This document shows positions 46,416-55,104 of a stretch of DNA of 64,000 nt, in pieces (position 1 is the first letter of the stretch; each line of letters opens with the position of its first letter). The translations under genes and the position numbers were made by a program. Below the pieces are notes generated by a model, which saw nothing but the letters and a program-made list of their open reading frames with translations, ran no database searches and had not been told where the DNA came from. Source of the DNA: Paraburkholderia sp. FT54 (lineage in GTDB: Bacteria > Pseudomonadota > Gammaproteobacteria > Burkholderiales > Burkholderiaceae); contig NZ_CP134196.1 of assembly GCF_031585635.1 (NCBI RefSeq), positions 1,240,001 through 1,304,000 on the forward strand. Direction: 5' to 3'.

Positions 46416-47858
46416 ATGCAAAACGAGTCCCACGGTCTCAACGATATCGCGTCGATCCTGTCCAATCCGATTCTCAACACGGATTCGTACAAGGCGTCGC
46501 ATTACCTGCAATATCCGCCCGAAGCGTCGGCGATGTTTTCGTACATCGAATCGCGCGGCGGGCGCTACGACCGCACGCTGTTCTTCGGTCTGCAAATGCT
46601 CATCAAGGAATACCTGTGTCGCCCGGTCACGCCGGCCATGATCGATCAGGCGAAAGCGTTTTTCACGGCGCATGGCGAGCCGTTCAACGAAGCGGGCTGG
46701 CGCTATATCGTCGAACACTACGGTGGTTATCTGCCGGTGCGCATTCGCGCGGTGCCTGAAGGCTCGGTCGTGCCGACGCACAACGTGCTCGTCACGGTCG
46801 AATGCGACGATCCGCAGGTGTTCTGGCTGGCGTCGTATCTGGAGACCATGCTGCTGCGCGTGTGGTATCCGATTACCGTGGCGACGCAAAGCTGGCATCT
46901 GCGCAAGACGATCCGCGGCTATCTGCTCAAGAGCAGCGACGACCTCACGCAATTGCCGTTCAAGCTGCACGACTTCGGCGCGCGCGGCGTGTCGAGCGCG
47001 GAGTCGGCGGCGATCGGCGGCGCGGCGCACCTCGTCAGTTTCATGGGCTCGGATACCGTGCTTGGCGTGGTCGCGGCGAACCACTACTACAACGAGACGA
47101 TGGCGGCATTCTCGGTGCCGGCCGCGGAGCACAGCACGATTACCTCATGGGGCCGCGAGCGCGAAACCGACGCGTTTCGCAACATGATCACGCAGTTCGG
47201 CAAGCCGGGAGCGATCGTGTCGGTGGTGTCCGACTCCTACGACCTGTTCGCCGCGCTCGACGCCTGGGGCACGGAGTTGAAGCAGGCGGTGCTCGACTCC
47301 GGCGGCACGCTGGTGATCCGGCCCGACTCCGGCGATCCGCAAACCATCGTGCTGCAAACCATGCGGGCGCTGGAGGCGTCGTTCGGATCGGTGGTGAACG
47401 GCAAAGGGCGGCGCGTGCTCAACAACGTGCGGGTGATTCAGGGTGACGGCGTGAATCCCGATTCGATCGAAGTGATCCTTGCCGCGCTCGACAAAGCCGG
47501 TTTCGCGGCGGACAACCTCGTCTTCGGCATGGGCGGCGCGCTGTTGCAGCAGATCAACCGCGACACGCAGCGCTTCGCGATGAAGTGTTCTGCGATTCGT
47601 CTAGGCGACGAGTGGCACGACGTGCTCAAGGACCCAGTCACGGATGCCGGCAAGCGCTCGATGAAAGGGCGGCTGACGCTGCTGATGAATCGCCACACAG
47701 GCGAGTATCGAACGACGACGCTGCCCGTTGTATGGAATGAGCGCACCGTCGAGGCCGATTGGCAAGAAGCGCTGGTGACGGTGTTCGATTCCGGCAAGTT
47801 GCTGATCGACATGTCGCTTGCCGAAATCAGAAGCCGCGCCCACGCTCACGAAGCTTAG
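46416..47858 (+). CDS. nadV: Nicotinamide phosphoribosyltransferase
   Basis: 480 residues, matching the NAMPT/NadV group: NPILNTDSYKASHYLQYPP at the start, FKLHDFGARGVSSAESAAIGG, and VIRPDSGDPQTIV near residue 310 in the phosphate/PRPP-binding region. It makes nicotinamide mononucleotide from nicotinamide and PRPP in NAD salvage. The ATG at 46416 fits the family N-terminus. The stop overlaps the convergent ABC transporter gene by four bases. No nadM or nudix gene is adjacent, although such pairings are common. Confidence 0.92.
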   Translation: MQNESHGLNDIASILSNPILNTDSYKASHYLQYPPEASAMFSYIESRGGRYDRTLFFGLQMLIKEYLCRPVTPAMIDQAKAFFTAHGEPFNEAGWRYIVEHYGGYLPVRIRAVPEGSVVPTHNVLVTVECDDPQVFWLASYLETMLLRVWYPITVATQSWHLRKTIRGYLLKSSDDLTQLPFKLHDFGARGVSSAESAAIGGAAHLVSFMGSDTVLGVVAANHYYNETMAAFSVPAAEHSTITSWGRERETDAFRNMITQFGKPGAIVSVVSDSYDLFAALDAWGTELKQAVLDSGGTLVIRPDSGDPQTIVLQTMRALEASFGSVVNGKGRRVLNNVRVIQGDGVNPDSIEVILAALDKAGFAADNLVFGMGGALLQQINRDTQRFAMKCSAIRLGDEWHDVLKDPVTDAGKRSMKGRLTLLMNRHTGEYRTTTLPVVWNERTVEADWQEALVTVFDSGKLLIDMSLAEIRSRAHAHEA

Positions 47859-49702
47859 TGCGGGCCGCTCGCTTGCCAGACGGCAACGCCTGAGGCGCGG
47901 ATATCGATCCGGCACGGCGTGCCTTCGCGCAGGCGGGTATCTTCATTGGCAACGTCGAACTGCACTCCAGCAATATTCAAGCGGACATAGCGCTCGCCGC
48001 GCCGCAATTCGACTGCGTCGACGACACCGGCATGCAGGCCGTCTTGCTCGATGACGATGGCATGCGACGACACGCGCCACATGAGGCGCTGGCCGGCGTC
48101 GAGGTCGAGTCCGCTGGCGCCCGTTCCGATCGTGAGGCCCTGAGCGATTTCGACCTGCCCCGCAGCGCCCATCACCCCTTCGCCGACGTTGTGCAAACCG
48201 AGCAGGCCCGCCACTCGCATCGACGCCGGCCGTTCGAACACCGCGTCGATAAAACCCGCTTGCAGAACGCGGCCCTGTTCGACGACCAGGACTTCGTCGG
48301 CCAGCAACGCGGCTTCATCCGGATCGTGCGTGACGATGATCGTCACCGCCGCGATCTCGCGCTGCAAGGCCCGCAACGACTGCTGCAAGCGGCGCCGCCG
48401 TGGTGTGTCGAGCGCGGCGAACGGCTCGTCGAACAGCAGCAGTTCGCTATGCCGTGTCAGCGCGCGCGCAAGCGCGACCCGCTGCCGCTGGCCGAACGAC
48501 AATTGATGCGGCAGGCGCGCGACCAATTGCGCGAGGCCCAGATGGTCGAGCCAGTAACGCGCGCTGGCGGGGTCGGCATCGACGGGAAAGGCCAGTTGCT
48601 GCGCCACCGTCATATGCGGAAACAGGCCGTAGTCTTGCGGCATGTAGCCGATCTGGCGGCGCTCGGGCGGCAACGTGCTCAACTGCTTGGTGCCGAGCGT
48701 CACGCTGCTCGACGCGTTCGATTCGAGCCCCGCGATCAGACGCAGCGCCAACGACTTGCCCGAGCCCGACGGCCCGATGATGGCGAGGCGCCGCGTGGCC
48801 GGCGTCCATGCGATGTCGAGATCGAACGCGCCGAGCTGGCGTTGCAAATGGAAAGCGAGGCGTAGATCCGCGGTCTCGCTGCGGCTCGCCGTCAGGTCCG
48901 CGCCGGGTTCGAGGGCATCCTCGCCGTTTTCGTTTTGCTCCGGCGAGGTCTTTTGCCGAAGGCTGTAAATCGACAACGCCGCGCAGACGATCGCGATCGC
49001 GAGCGTCGGCAGCAGCAAGGGCATCATCGCCGGCAGCCCCTGGCCGCCGAATACGACGTATGTATAGACCGGTAGCGAATACGGGTGATAGGCCACCATC
49101 ACGGTTGCGCCGAATTCGCCGAACGCGCGCAGCCACGCGAGCGCGAGTCCCGCGCGAATCGCCGGCCACGCAACCGGCAATATGACGCGGAAAAAGCGGC
49201 TGGCGGCATGATGGCCGAGCGTTGCGGCCACGTCGTCGAGCACGGGGGCGACGGCGGTGAACGCGGACTTGGCGGCAATGATCAGGAAGGGCGCGGCGAC
49301 GAAGACTTCCGCGAGCACGATGCCGGCGAACGAATCCGTCAGCGTGCCATTGGTGAACCGGCCGACCCAGCTATACGGGCCGAGCAGAAACAGCAACAGC
49401 ACGCCGCTGGTGAGCGGCGGCAGCGCCAGCGGCAACTGCACGACGAAGCCGAGCAGCGCCACCTTGCGCGAACTCGAGCGGGCCAGGAAATAGCCGAGCG
49501 GCACGCCGCCCAGCAGAATCACAAGCGAGGCCACGCTGGCGCTCGCCGCCGACACACCGACCGCCGACCACGTCGCGCGCCAATCGACATTCGCCCAGTC
49601 CGCTGCGCCGAGTTGCGGCACGCTCGCGATAAACGGAGCGCACAGATAGGCGGCCAGCAGCGCTGCCAGCCACAGCAGCGGACGCGCAGCAGTACGTTTC
49701 AC
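47855..49702 (-). CDS. Fused ABC permease-ATPase, probable molybdate/tungstate
   Basis: 615 residues uniting two subunits. Residues 1-255 form a ModB-type permease with about six helices and the EAA-like loop GHHAASRFFRVILPVAWPAI. Residues ~275-500 form an ATPase: Walker A GPSGSGKS, signature LSFGQRQ (Phe for the usual Gly), Walker B LLLFDEPFAALD, then a C-terminal TOBE-like segment (~545-615). It overlaps modA-like gene by ATGA. Substrate is inferred from that partner, the operator and the Mo genes nearby; sulfate or tungstate remain possible. Confidence 0.88.
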   Translation of the reverse strand: MKRTAARPLLWLAALLAAYLCAPFIASVPQLGAADWANVDWRATWSAVGVSAASASVASLVILLGGVPLGYFLARSSSRKVALLGFVVQLPLALPPLTSGVLLLFLLGPYSWVGRFTNGTLTDSFAGIVLAEVFVAAPFLIIAAKSAFTAVAPVLDDVAATLGHHAASRFFRVILPVAWPAIRAGLALAWLRAFGEFGATVMVAYHPYSLPVYTYVVFGGQGLPAMMPLLLPTLAIAIVCAALSIYSLRQKTSPEQNENGEDALEPGADLTASRSETADLRLAFHLQRQLGAFDLDIAWTPATRRLAIIGPSGSGKSLALRLIAGLESNASSSVTLGTKQLSTLPPERRQIGYMPQDYGLFPHMTVAQQLAFPVDADPASARYWLDHLGLAQLVARLPHQLSFGQRQRVALARALTRHSELLLFDEPFAALDTPRRRRLQQSLRALQREIAAVTIIVTHDPDEAALLADEVLVVEQGRVLQAGFIDAVFERPASMRVAGLLGLHNVGEGVMGAAGQVEIAQGLTIGTGASGLDLDAGQRLMWRVSSHAIVIEQDGLHAGVVDAVELRRGERYVRLNIAGVQFDVANEDTRLREGTPCRIDIRASGVAVWQASGPH

Positions 49703-50586
49703 TGCGCTTGCTGCGCGGCGGCGTCGATCACCGCTTGCACCGAAGGCGGCATGGCTTGCAGGTTGCCGCTCACGGTCGGTTTGACGACGTCCACGCCATG
49801 TTGCTTGAGCAGTGCGCGGCCTTGTGCGCTCAACAGGAAGTTGACGAAGCTGCTCGCGCCTTCACGGTTCGGCGCGTCGCCGAGAATTGTCAGTGTGTAG
49901 GCGGCTTTGGCCTGCAATTCGGGCGCCGGGCGGATCGCCGGAATCTTCAGGTCGGACGTTTCGGTGGAATAGAAAAAGCCGGCGTCGAGCTGGCCGGATT
50001 GCAGGCGGCCGACCAGCGTCTCCTCAGGCAAAACCTGTTCGGGGTTTTCCGCGGCGCCGAGCGTCTTCTCGACGAGGTCCGGCTGATGGTAGAGCTCGCC
50101 CGCCTTGCTCATCATATCGACGGTGAACGCGCCCTTCGGGTCGAGCTTCGGATCGGTCCGGCCGATGCGGATGCCCGGCTCCTGCAGCACCTGGTCCCAG
50201 CGCCTGGTTTTGAATTGCGGGGCGAACCTGCTTTGCGGGTTATAGCCGATCATCAACGGCGATTCGGCGAAGTTCACATACCACGTGACATGATCGCCGT
50301 TGGCTGCACCCATCAAGCTGTCGTTCACCTCGGGGCTCGCGCTGATGAACACGTCGCCGCGGCGCAGCTTGCCCTTGATCTCGTTGGCGATCTTGTTCGA
50401 GCCTGCCGCGTAGCCGCGGAAATGCTCGCCGGTGGCCTTCTCGAATGCCGGGCCGACGCTGCGCTCCATCAGGTTGACGAGTGATCCGGCGTACAGCACG
50501 TTGACCGTGTTGTCCTGCGCGAAAGCGGGTGCGGCCGCCACGATGCCGGTAACGACCACGAGAGAAGCGAACAGCTTGCGAATCAT
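49699..50586 (-). CDS. Molybdate/tungstate-type solute-binding protein
   Basis: 295 residues with a signal peptide (VVVTGIVAAAPAFA, cleavage near residue 23). VLYAGSLVNLMERSVGPAFE is typical of ModA/WtpA proteins, as are FRGYAAGSNKIANEIKGKL and RGDVFISASPEVN. Periplasmic; delivers oxyanion to the fused transporter, with which it overlaps by four bases. A ModE-box-like element is just upstream (50602-50625). Confidence 0.88.
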   Translation of the reverse strand: MIRKLFASLVVVTGIVAAAPAFAQDNTVNVLYAGSLVNLMERSVGPAFEKATGEHFRGYAAGSNKIANEIKGKLRRGDVFISASPEVNDSLMGAANGDHVTWYVNFAESPLMIGYNPQSRFAPQFKTRRWDQVLQEPGIRIGRTDPKLDPKGAFTVDMMSKAGELYHQPDLVEKTLGAAENPEQVLPEETLVGRLQSGQLDAGFFYSTETSDLKIPAIRPAPELQAKAAYTLTILGDAPNREGASSFVNFLLSAQGRALLKQHGVDVVKPTVSGNLQAMPPSVQAVIDAAAQQAQ

Positions 50587-50601
50587 GCGATAACCCCGAT
50601 A

Positions 50602-50625
50602 CGTTATTAAGGACGCTATATTACG
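50602..50625 (-). promoter_or_regulatory. ModE-box-like operator
   Basis: CGTTATTAA (50602-50610), six bases, then TATATTACG (50617-50625) gives the 24-base dyad layout of ModE operators such as that of E. coli modA. It begins 16 bases upstream of the modA-like ATG and covers the likely promoter, so it would mediate repression when molybdate is plentiful. A modE-like gene lies at 52388. Confidence 0.6.
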
Positions 50626-50665
50626 ACGTCATCGCGTTATGTTGTGTGACGACGTTTGCTCCCTT

Positions 50666-51088
50666 TCAGTTGAGCGGAAAGGTCCACACGTAGCGGGTGC
50701 CGCTCGCGCCGGCTGCGCGGTCGATGGCGTATAGCCGGCCGCGCGGCGCGTCGACGGCCACGCCGCGGGCGTCCTGAAAGTCGTTTGCAAGCACGCTGAT
50801 CGTGCCGTTCGGCGCGATCCGGCACAGGTCGCTGATATTGCATTTGGTGTGCAGCGTGCCGCCTGTATCGCCGGCCATCAGGTCCGGGCTGTTGATCTGC
50901 ACGAACATGCCGGTCGGCGCCACGGCCTGCGACGAGCCGAGCAGCGCGCTCAAGCTCGCTTTTACGATGTCGTTGTTGGCTTGGTCCGAGACGGCCCATA
51001 TTCCCGGCGATATGGTGCGTATCGCCGCAGTTTCGCGCGCAAGCCGCCGTCGCAGCGTAATATACGCACGGACATAACGTGTGAACAA
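50666..51088 (-). pseudogene. Remnant of a beta-propeller (SMP-30/NHL-like) protein
   Basis: A ~140-residue frame with only a TTG start and no ribosome-binding site. It reads ISPGIWAVSDQANNDIV, later LCRIAPNGTISVLANDF and DARGVAVDAPRGRLYAID, which resemble C-terminal blades of SMP-30/NHL propellers. Too short for a complete propeller, so probably a truncated gene; a small real protein cannot be excluded. Confidence 0.4.
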
Positions 51089-51116
51089 GCCGCTCAGGCA
51101 CCCATGCTGGAGAAAA

Positions 51117-51611
51117 ATGGATATGGATAGTGTGAACGGGATTGCCGCACCCGCCGTCGATAGCGCGCTCGTCCTGAGCGGACGATTCCAGCGGCCGCTT
51201 TCGTTCGGCCTCGACGAACTCGAACGCTACGAAAGCGTGGTGGCTACACCGTTCGATCTGCGTTGCTATACGACCAACCGCTTTATCCGCAGCGTCGAGC
51301 CATATCGCGGCGTGCGTCTGACGACGCTCATCACGGAAGCGGGCCTGCCGAATAGCGTGCCGGGCGAATTCAAGCGCACGGTGTTCGTCGCGGTGGGGCA
51401 TGACGGCTACGTCGTGACGTTTTCGTGGCACGAACTCTTCAATACGCCGGTCGGCGAGAACGTGATAGTCGCCTACGAATGCGGCGGCCGCGCGCTCGAC
51501 GCTGAAGACGGCGCGCCGATTCTGTTTTCCGGATCCGACATCCTGCCCGCGCCACGGCATGTCAAACGGCTCGCGCGGATCGAGGCGCATGTTTTGGGAC
51601 CGTTGGCGTAG
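51117..51611 (+). CDS. Molybdopterin-binding oxidoreductase domain protein
   Basis: 164 residues from the ATG at 51117 (51123 is an alternative; GGAG at 51109-51112). It consists of a sulfite-oxidase/YedY-type Mo-cofactor domain only: FDLRCYTTNRFIRSVEPYRG, where the Cys could ligate Mo, then VRLTTLITEAGLP, FVAVGHDGYVVTFSWHEL and GGRALDAEDGAPILFSG. Much shorter than YedY or sulfite oxidase. No signal peptide. It lies in the molybdenum gene region. Confidence 0.82.
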   Translation: MDMDSVNGIAAPAVDSALVLSGRFQRPLSFGLDELERYESVVATPFDLRCYTTNRFIRSVEPYRGVRLTTLITEAGLPNSVPGEFKRTVFVAVGHDGYVVTFSWHELFNTPVGENVIVAYECGGRALDAEDGAPILFSGSDILPAPRHVKRLARIEAHVLGPLA

Positions 51612-51672
51612 GGGACGCGGGTCGTGGCCGGCAGGCGTAACATGGTTCGCTGGTCCTTATCGCGTTGCCGCC

Positions 51673-52326
51673 ATGTCTGACGATCCGCTCGTACGCACCG
51701 CCGGCGTTGCCGCACCCAGCGTGGAACCGACCCTGTGGCCGCTGCCGTTGTTCCTGTCGTTGCCGCAGGACGCGCGGGCCGCCGCACACATGGGCCGTTG
51801 GCTCGACACAGCCACGGATGCGACGTCGCCGGATACTCAACTCTTCGCCAAACTGATCGCCGCCCGCGACGCGCGCAACGAACTCGCGCTGCTCGGGCTT
51901 CAGCAGCCGACGTGGCGCGCGCTGCTGACGCGGCGTTTCGCGCGCGCCGCCGCTCCGGCCGCGCTACCGTTCGCGGTCACTTTGAACGACTACGCGGAGT
52001 TCGTGCGCACGCTCCACACGCTATTGCTCACGCACGCCGCCGCCACGGTCCATGGGGCCGACGCGCAGTGTCTCGCCTCGATCATCGCGCATGCCTGCTT
52101 GCGTCCGGATCACCTGTGGCGCGACCTCGGTCTCGCCGGCCGCGACGAAGTCACGTGGATGCTCACGCGTTATTTCCCCACGCTCGTGGCGCTGAATACC
52201 GGCAACTTGCGGTGGAAGAAATTCCTCGCTGAACAACGCGCGTTGTCATTGGGCTTGCGGCCAGGTCCAGCGCCGGGCTGTCCAGGCTGCGAAGACTACG
52301 GGCATTGTTTCCCGGAGCCCGGCTGA
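51673..52326 (+). CDS. NifQ-like protein
   Basis: 217 residues. The C-terminal half matches NifQ, which donates molybdenum for FeMo-cofactor synthesis: WMLTRYFPTLVALNTGNLRW, KKFLAEQ, and GCPGCEDYGHCF. Of the expected Cx4Cx2Cx5C metal motif the last three Cys are present, but the first is replaced by Gly (PGPAPGC). No nif genes are in the window. It sits between the Mo-domain gene and a ModE regulator, so a role in Mo handling is likely even without nitrogenase. Confidence 0.8.
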   Translation: MSDDPLVRTAGVAAPSVEPTLWPLPLFLSLPQDARAAAHMGRWLDTATDATSPDTQLFAKLIAARDARNELALLGLQQPTWRALLTRRFARAAAPAALPFAVTLNDYAEFVRTLHTLLLTHAAATVHGADAQCLASIIAHACLRPDHLWRDLGLAGRDEVTWMLTRYFPTLVALNTGNLRWKKFLAEQRALSLGLRPGPAPGCPGCEDYGHCFPEPG

Positions 52327-52387
52327 CGGCTGTTGCGGCCGTTCGGCCAGGGTGGCAGCGCGAGACGGTTCGTGTATGCTTTCGCGC

Positions 52388-52789
52388 ATGGCTGACACCC
52401 CAAAAACTCAATCCGCGCCTGCGGCAAAAAAAGCCGCGAAGGCACGGCCCGAAGTGCGCTTCAGAATGCGCATCCGTAGCGGCGACGCGGTCGCGCTCGG
52501 ACCGGGCAAAGTCGAATTGCTCGAGGCCGTGCGCGAGTTCGGCTCGATCTCGGCGGCGGCGCGCAGCCTCGATATGTCGTACCGGCGCGCGTGGCTGCTA
52601 ATCGACGAACTGAACCGTTCGCTCAAGTCGCCAGCCACGCATTCGGAGCAGGGCGGCCAGAGCGGCGGCGGTTGCACGCTCACGCCCGTGGGCGAGACCA
52701 TCATTCGCCTGTACCGCGACGTCGAAGTCGAGGCGCAGCGTAGTTGCGCGAAACAGATCGCCGAGTTGACCAGGCTGATCCGCTCCTGA
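52388..52789 (+). CDS. modE: Short ModE-type molybdate-responsive regulator
   Basis: 133 residues. The N-terminal winged-helix matches ModE: VELLEAVREFGSISAAARSL, then DMSYRRAWLLIDELNR and LTPVGETIIRLYR. It lacks the C-terminal TOBE/Mop molybdate-binding repeats of E. coli ModE (262 residues), so molybdate sensing must differ or need a partner. It probably acts at the dyad at 50602-50625. The ATG at 52388 is used because upstream starts add poorly conserved sequence. Confidence 0.82.
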   Translation: MADTPKTQSAPAAKKAAKARPEVRFRMRIRSGDAVALGPGKVELLEAVREFGSISAAARSLDMSYRRAWLLIDELNRSLKSPATHSEQGGQSGGGCTLTPVGETIIRLYRDVEVEAQRSCAKQIAELTRLIRS

Positions 52790-52814
52790 GCGGCCTGGTC
52801 GCAGAAGAGCGCTC

Positions 52815-54167
52815 TCAGCCGTGCCGCAGGCAAAACGCCGAAGGCGACGGATGGCCCAGTTGCGCAACATTGTCGGGATGCAAGCGGGCCATCAATTCCA
52901 CAAAGCTCGCCACGCTCGCCGTGCGCAGCGGGTGATAGTCGATCTGATGACGCTCGCAGACGCGCTTGAGCGTATTCATCGAATCGTGATCGATGCAGTC
53001 GACCGGAAACACGACGAGATCCGCGCCCGGCAACGCTGCGGCAAGTAGCCCTTTGCGATCCTCCACGCCGCCGTCGTGCACAACCAGCTCGCCGCCTGCC
53101 GCTTCCACCAGCCGCCTGAGCGCGGCGTTGGAGCCCGGCCGGCCGCCCACATACACGAGCCGTTTGCCCTGCACGCTGTCGAGGCTCGCCCGGCGCGTGG
53201 CGGCTCCGCTCGCCGCGTCCGCTGCGTCCACCGTCGCGCGTTCAAGGGCATCGCATTCGCTTTGCACCAGCTTGAGCAGCGTCAGTGTCTGATCGTGGCT
53301 TCTGCGTAACGCGAGCGCCGCGTCCTGTTCCTGGAGCGCACGCTGTTCCGCGGCCTCGCGGCGGCTGGTGTGCAGGGCGACGCGCTGATCGGCGTCGGCC
53401 AATTTGTCGCGCAGCCGTTGCGCTTCGGCTTCGAGCCCGGCGGCGTCGCGCGGTATCTGGCGGGTTGTCTGCGTCGTGAGCTGAGAGATCTGCTCGTTGA
53501 GCGCCGCAATCGACGCGTCGCGTTGCAGGCTGAGTTCCTGCAAACGGTTCTGCTGACGCTCGATTTTCTCTTTCAATGCAGCGTTTTCCTCTTCCAGCGC
53601 GACCAGCCGGCGAATGTCCGCGCGATTGGCCGCACCGACCAGATGCGACAGCATGTGCAATTCGCCGAATGCTTTCTGGCGCACCGGCATGGTCGCGAAC
53701 GGATGCGTCATCAAAGCCCAATAGGCGGGCGGGATGTCGCCGCTCTTCAGCGCTTCGTCCCAGAGCCTGAGCAGGTCGACGTCGTCGGCGGCTTTGTCGA
53801 AGCGGCGGATCGCGCCTGCGTAGTGTTCGTCGAGTAGTTTGTGCAGCGCCCTGGCGGCCGCGCCGCCTTCGATCGCGAGTTCGACCGCCGAGTGATGAAT
53901 CTCGAGATCGCTCGCATCGCGGCGGTCGAGCCCCGTGAATTTGGGCACCAGCCTGCGCAACTCGTGCGTGCTCAGACACGTGCCGATGATCGAACAATGC
54001 AGATGGCTGTCGAGTTCGGCGAGGCGCGCGCGCCGCTTGGTGTTCGAGAACGACAGCTTGGCGGGCGCGCAGCACGCGTCGGCGGCGCGCATGCCGGTGC
54101 CGGCGAGTTCGTCGCCGGAGAGTTTCAGACGTGTAGGCTGGGCGAGACGGAACGGGGGCGTGTGCAT
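52815..54167 (-). CDS. DUF2325 domain protein with coiled coil
   Basis: 450 residues. A central heptad-rich coiled coil spans about 185-320 (ALEEENAALKEKIERQQNRL, then AQRLRDKLADADQRVALHTS). The C-terminal ~100 residues are DUF2325: LVYVGGRPGSNAALRRLVEA, then HDGGVEDRKGLL and VVFPVDCIDHDSM. The N-terminal half has HLHCSIIGTCLSTHELRRL with Cys/His that could bind metal. DUF2325 proteins often accompany nif or metal genes; function unknown. It converges on modE. Confidence 0.82.
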   Translation of the reverse strand: MHTPPFRLAQPTRLKLSGDELAGTGMRAADACCAPAKLSFSNTKRRARLAELDSHLHCSIIGTCLSTHELRRLVPKFTGLDRRDASDLEIHHSAVELAIEGGAAARALHKLLDEHYAGAIRRFDKAADDVDLLRLWDEALKSGDIPPAYWALMTHPFATMPVRQKAFGELHMLSHLVGAANRADIRRLVALEEENAALKEKIERQQNRLQELSLQRDASIAALNEQISQLTTQTTRQIPRDAAGLEAEAQRLRDKLADADQRVALHTSRREAAEQRALQEQDAALALRRSHDQTLTLLKLVQSECDALERATVDAADAASGAATRRASLDSVQGKRLVYVGGRPGSNAALRRLVEAAGGELVVHDGGVEDRKGLLAAALPGADLVVFPVDCIDHDSMNTLKRVCERHQIDYHPLRTASVASFVELMARLHPDNVAQLGHPSPSAFCLRHG

Positions 54168-54315
54168 GGGAATCTGGAATCCGGTTCGGTGTCAGGCGGG
54201 TTGAAAGTGCTGGTCAAGCTCATGGCGCACTTTCGCCGCGCGCGCGCGGCCGGCGATATATACGGAAAGATATAGCGATGGGCGGAAGAGAGCGTTCATC
54301 TGCGGCTGTCGCGAA

Positions 54316-55065
54316 TCAGTCGCTGGAAGGGGCGAGCGCGAGTTCGGCGACGCGTGCTTTGCGCCGGACCGCTGTGCCGCCCGCCGGGCTTCGAACAGTG
54401 GCGGCGCGCTTGCCGGCCAGCGGGCTCATGTCATTCGCCGCCCGTGCGTGCTGTTCGAGCACATGACCGACGCACAGGCCCACAAAGGTCGCGTCGAGCC
54501 GTTCGAGTTCAGCGACCACCGTGCGCAGCGCCGTCAGGTCGTTGCTGAACGCGTCGGAAAAAATCGCGTCGCGTAGCTGTTCGGCAGAGCGCGCTTCCTC
54601 GATCGCCGCTTTCAGGTCGCGCAGACGCGCGAACGTCGCGGCTCCCGCCTCCTCGGCGAGGATCGACAGCAACTGGTTCAACGAATGCGAGGCGGATGTG
54701 CCGACCGAGGCGAAATTCAACTGGTCGCCGGTCAGCATCAGCACGAAACGCTGCACGCTGCCGTAGAGGCGCCGGTAGGCGTCGACGACATCGCGGATCG
54801 ATTCCGCGCGGCCGCGCTCGGACGCCGACTTCACCGCGACGATGGTCGACGAAAGCTCGCTCGGCAAGCGCCCGCGGCGTCCTGCCGGGGCGGATGAAAT
54901 GGATCGAATGCGCACCGCTACTGGCTCCTGCTGGCTCGTGTCGCCTCGTCGCGCGCGGCTGGCAGACGCGCTGAAAGATGCGTCGCCACACGTAATGAGG
55001 CCTACCGTGATATTCGGCAGGATATAACGAAAAGCGGCTCGCGTGTTGAACAGAAGCCGTTTCAT
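54316..55065 (-). CDS. Unrecognised helical protein
   Basis: 249 residues if the ATG at 55065 is used, but no ribosome-binding site is seen and the first ~75 residues are basic and low-complexity, so a later start is possible. Residues ~90-215 are predicted helical (SIRDVVDAYRRLYGSVQRFV, then LNQLLSILAEEAGAATFARL and AAIEEARSAEQLRD). No family recognised. It follows the LysR gene on the same strand after 39 bases. Confidence 0.5.
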   Translation of the reverse strand: MKRLLFNTRAAFRYILPNITVGLITCGDASFSASASRARRGDTSQQEPVAVRIRSISSAPAGRRGRLPSELSSTIVAVKSASERGRAESIRDVVDAYRRLYGSVQRFVLMLTGDQLNFASVGTSASHSLNQLLSILAEEAGAATFARLRDLKAAIEEARSAEQLRDAIFSDAFSNDLTALRTVVAELERLDATFVGLCVGHVLEQHARAANDMSPLAGKRAATVRSPAGGTAVRRKARVAELALAPSSD

Positions 55066-55104
55066 GGCGCGTCGGACCGGCTTTACGCCGGCTTCAGACC
55101 GGTG

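Larger units (their letters stand above)
50587..51116. other. Region between the molybdate operon and the molybdopterin-domain gene
   Basis: 530 bases. It contains a ModE-box-like operator near the modA start and a frame remnant on the minus strand (50666-51088), with no confident intact gene. Confidence 0.55.

Noticed and set aside
51673..52326. Evidence for a nitrogen-fixation cluster from NifQ
   Set aside because: No nifHDK, nifENB or other nif genes in the window, and the NifQ Cys motif is incomplete.
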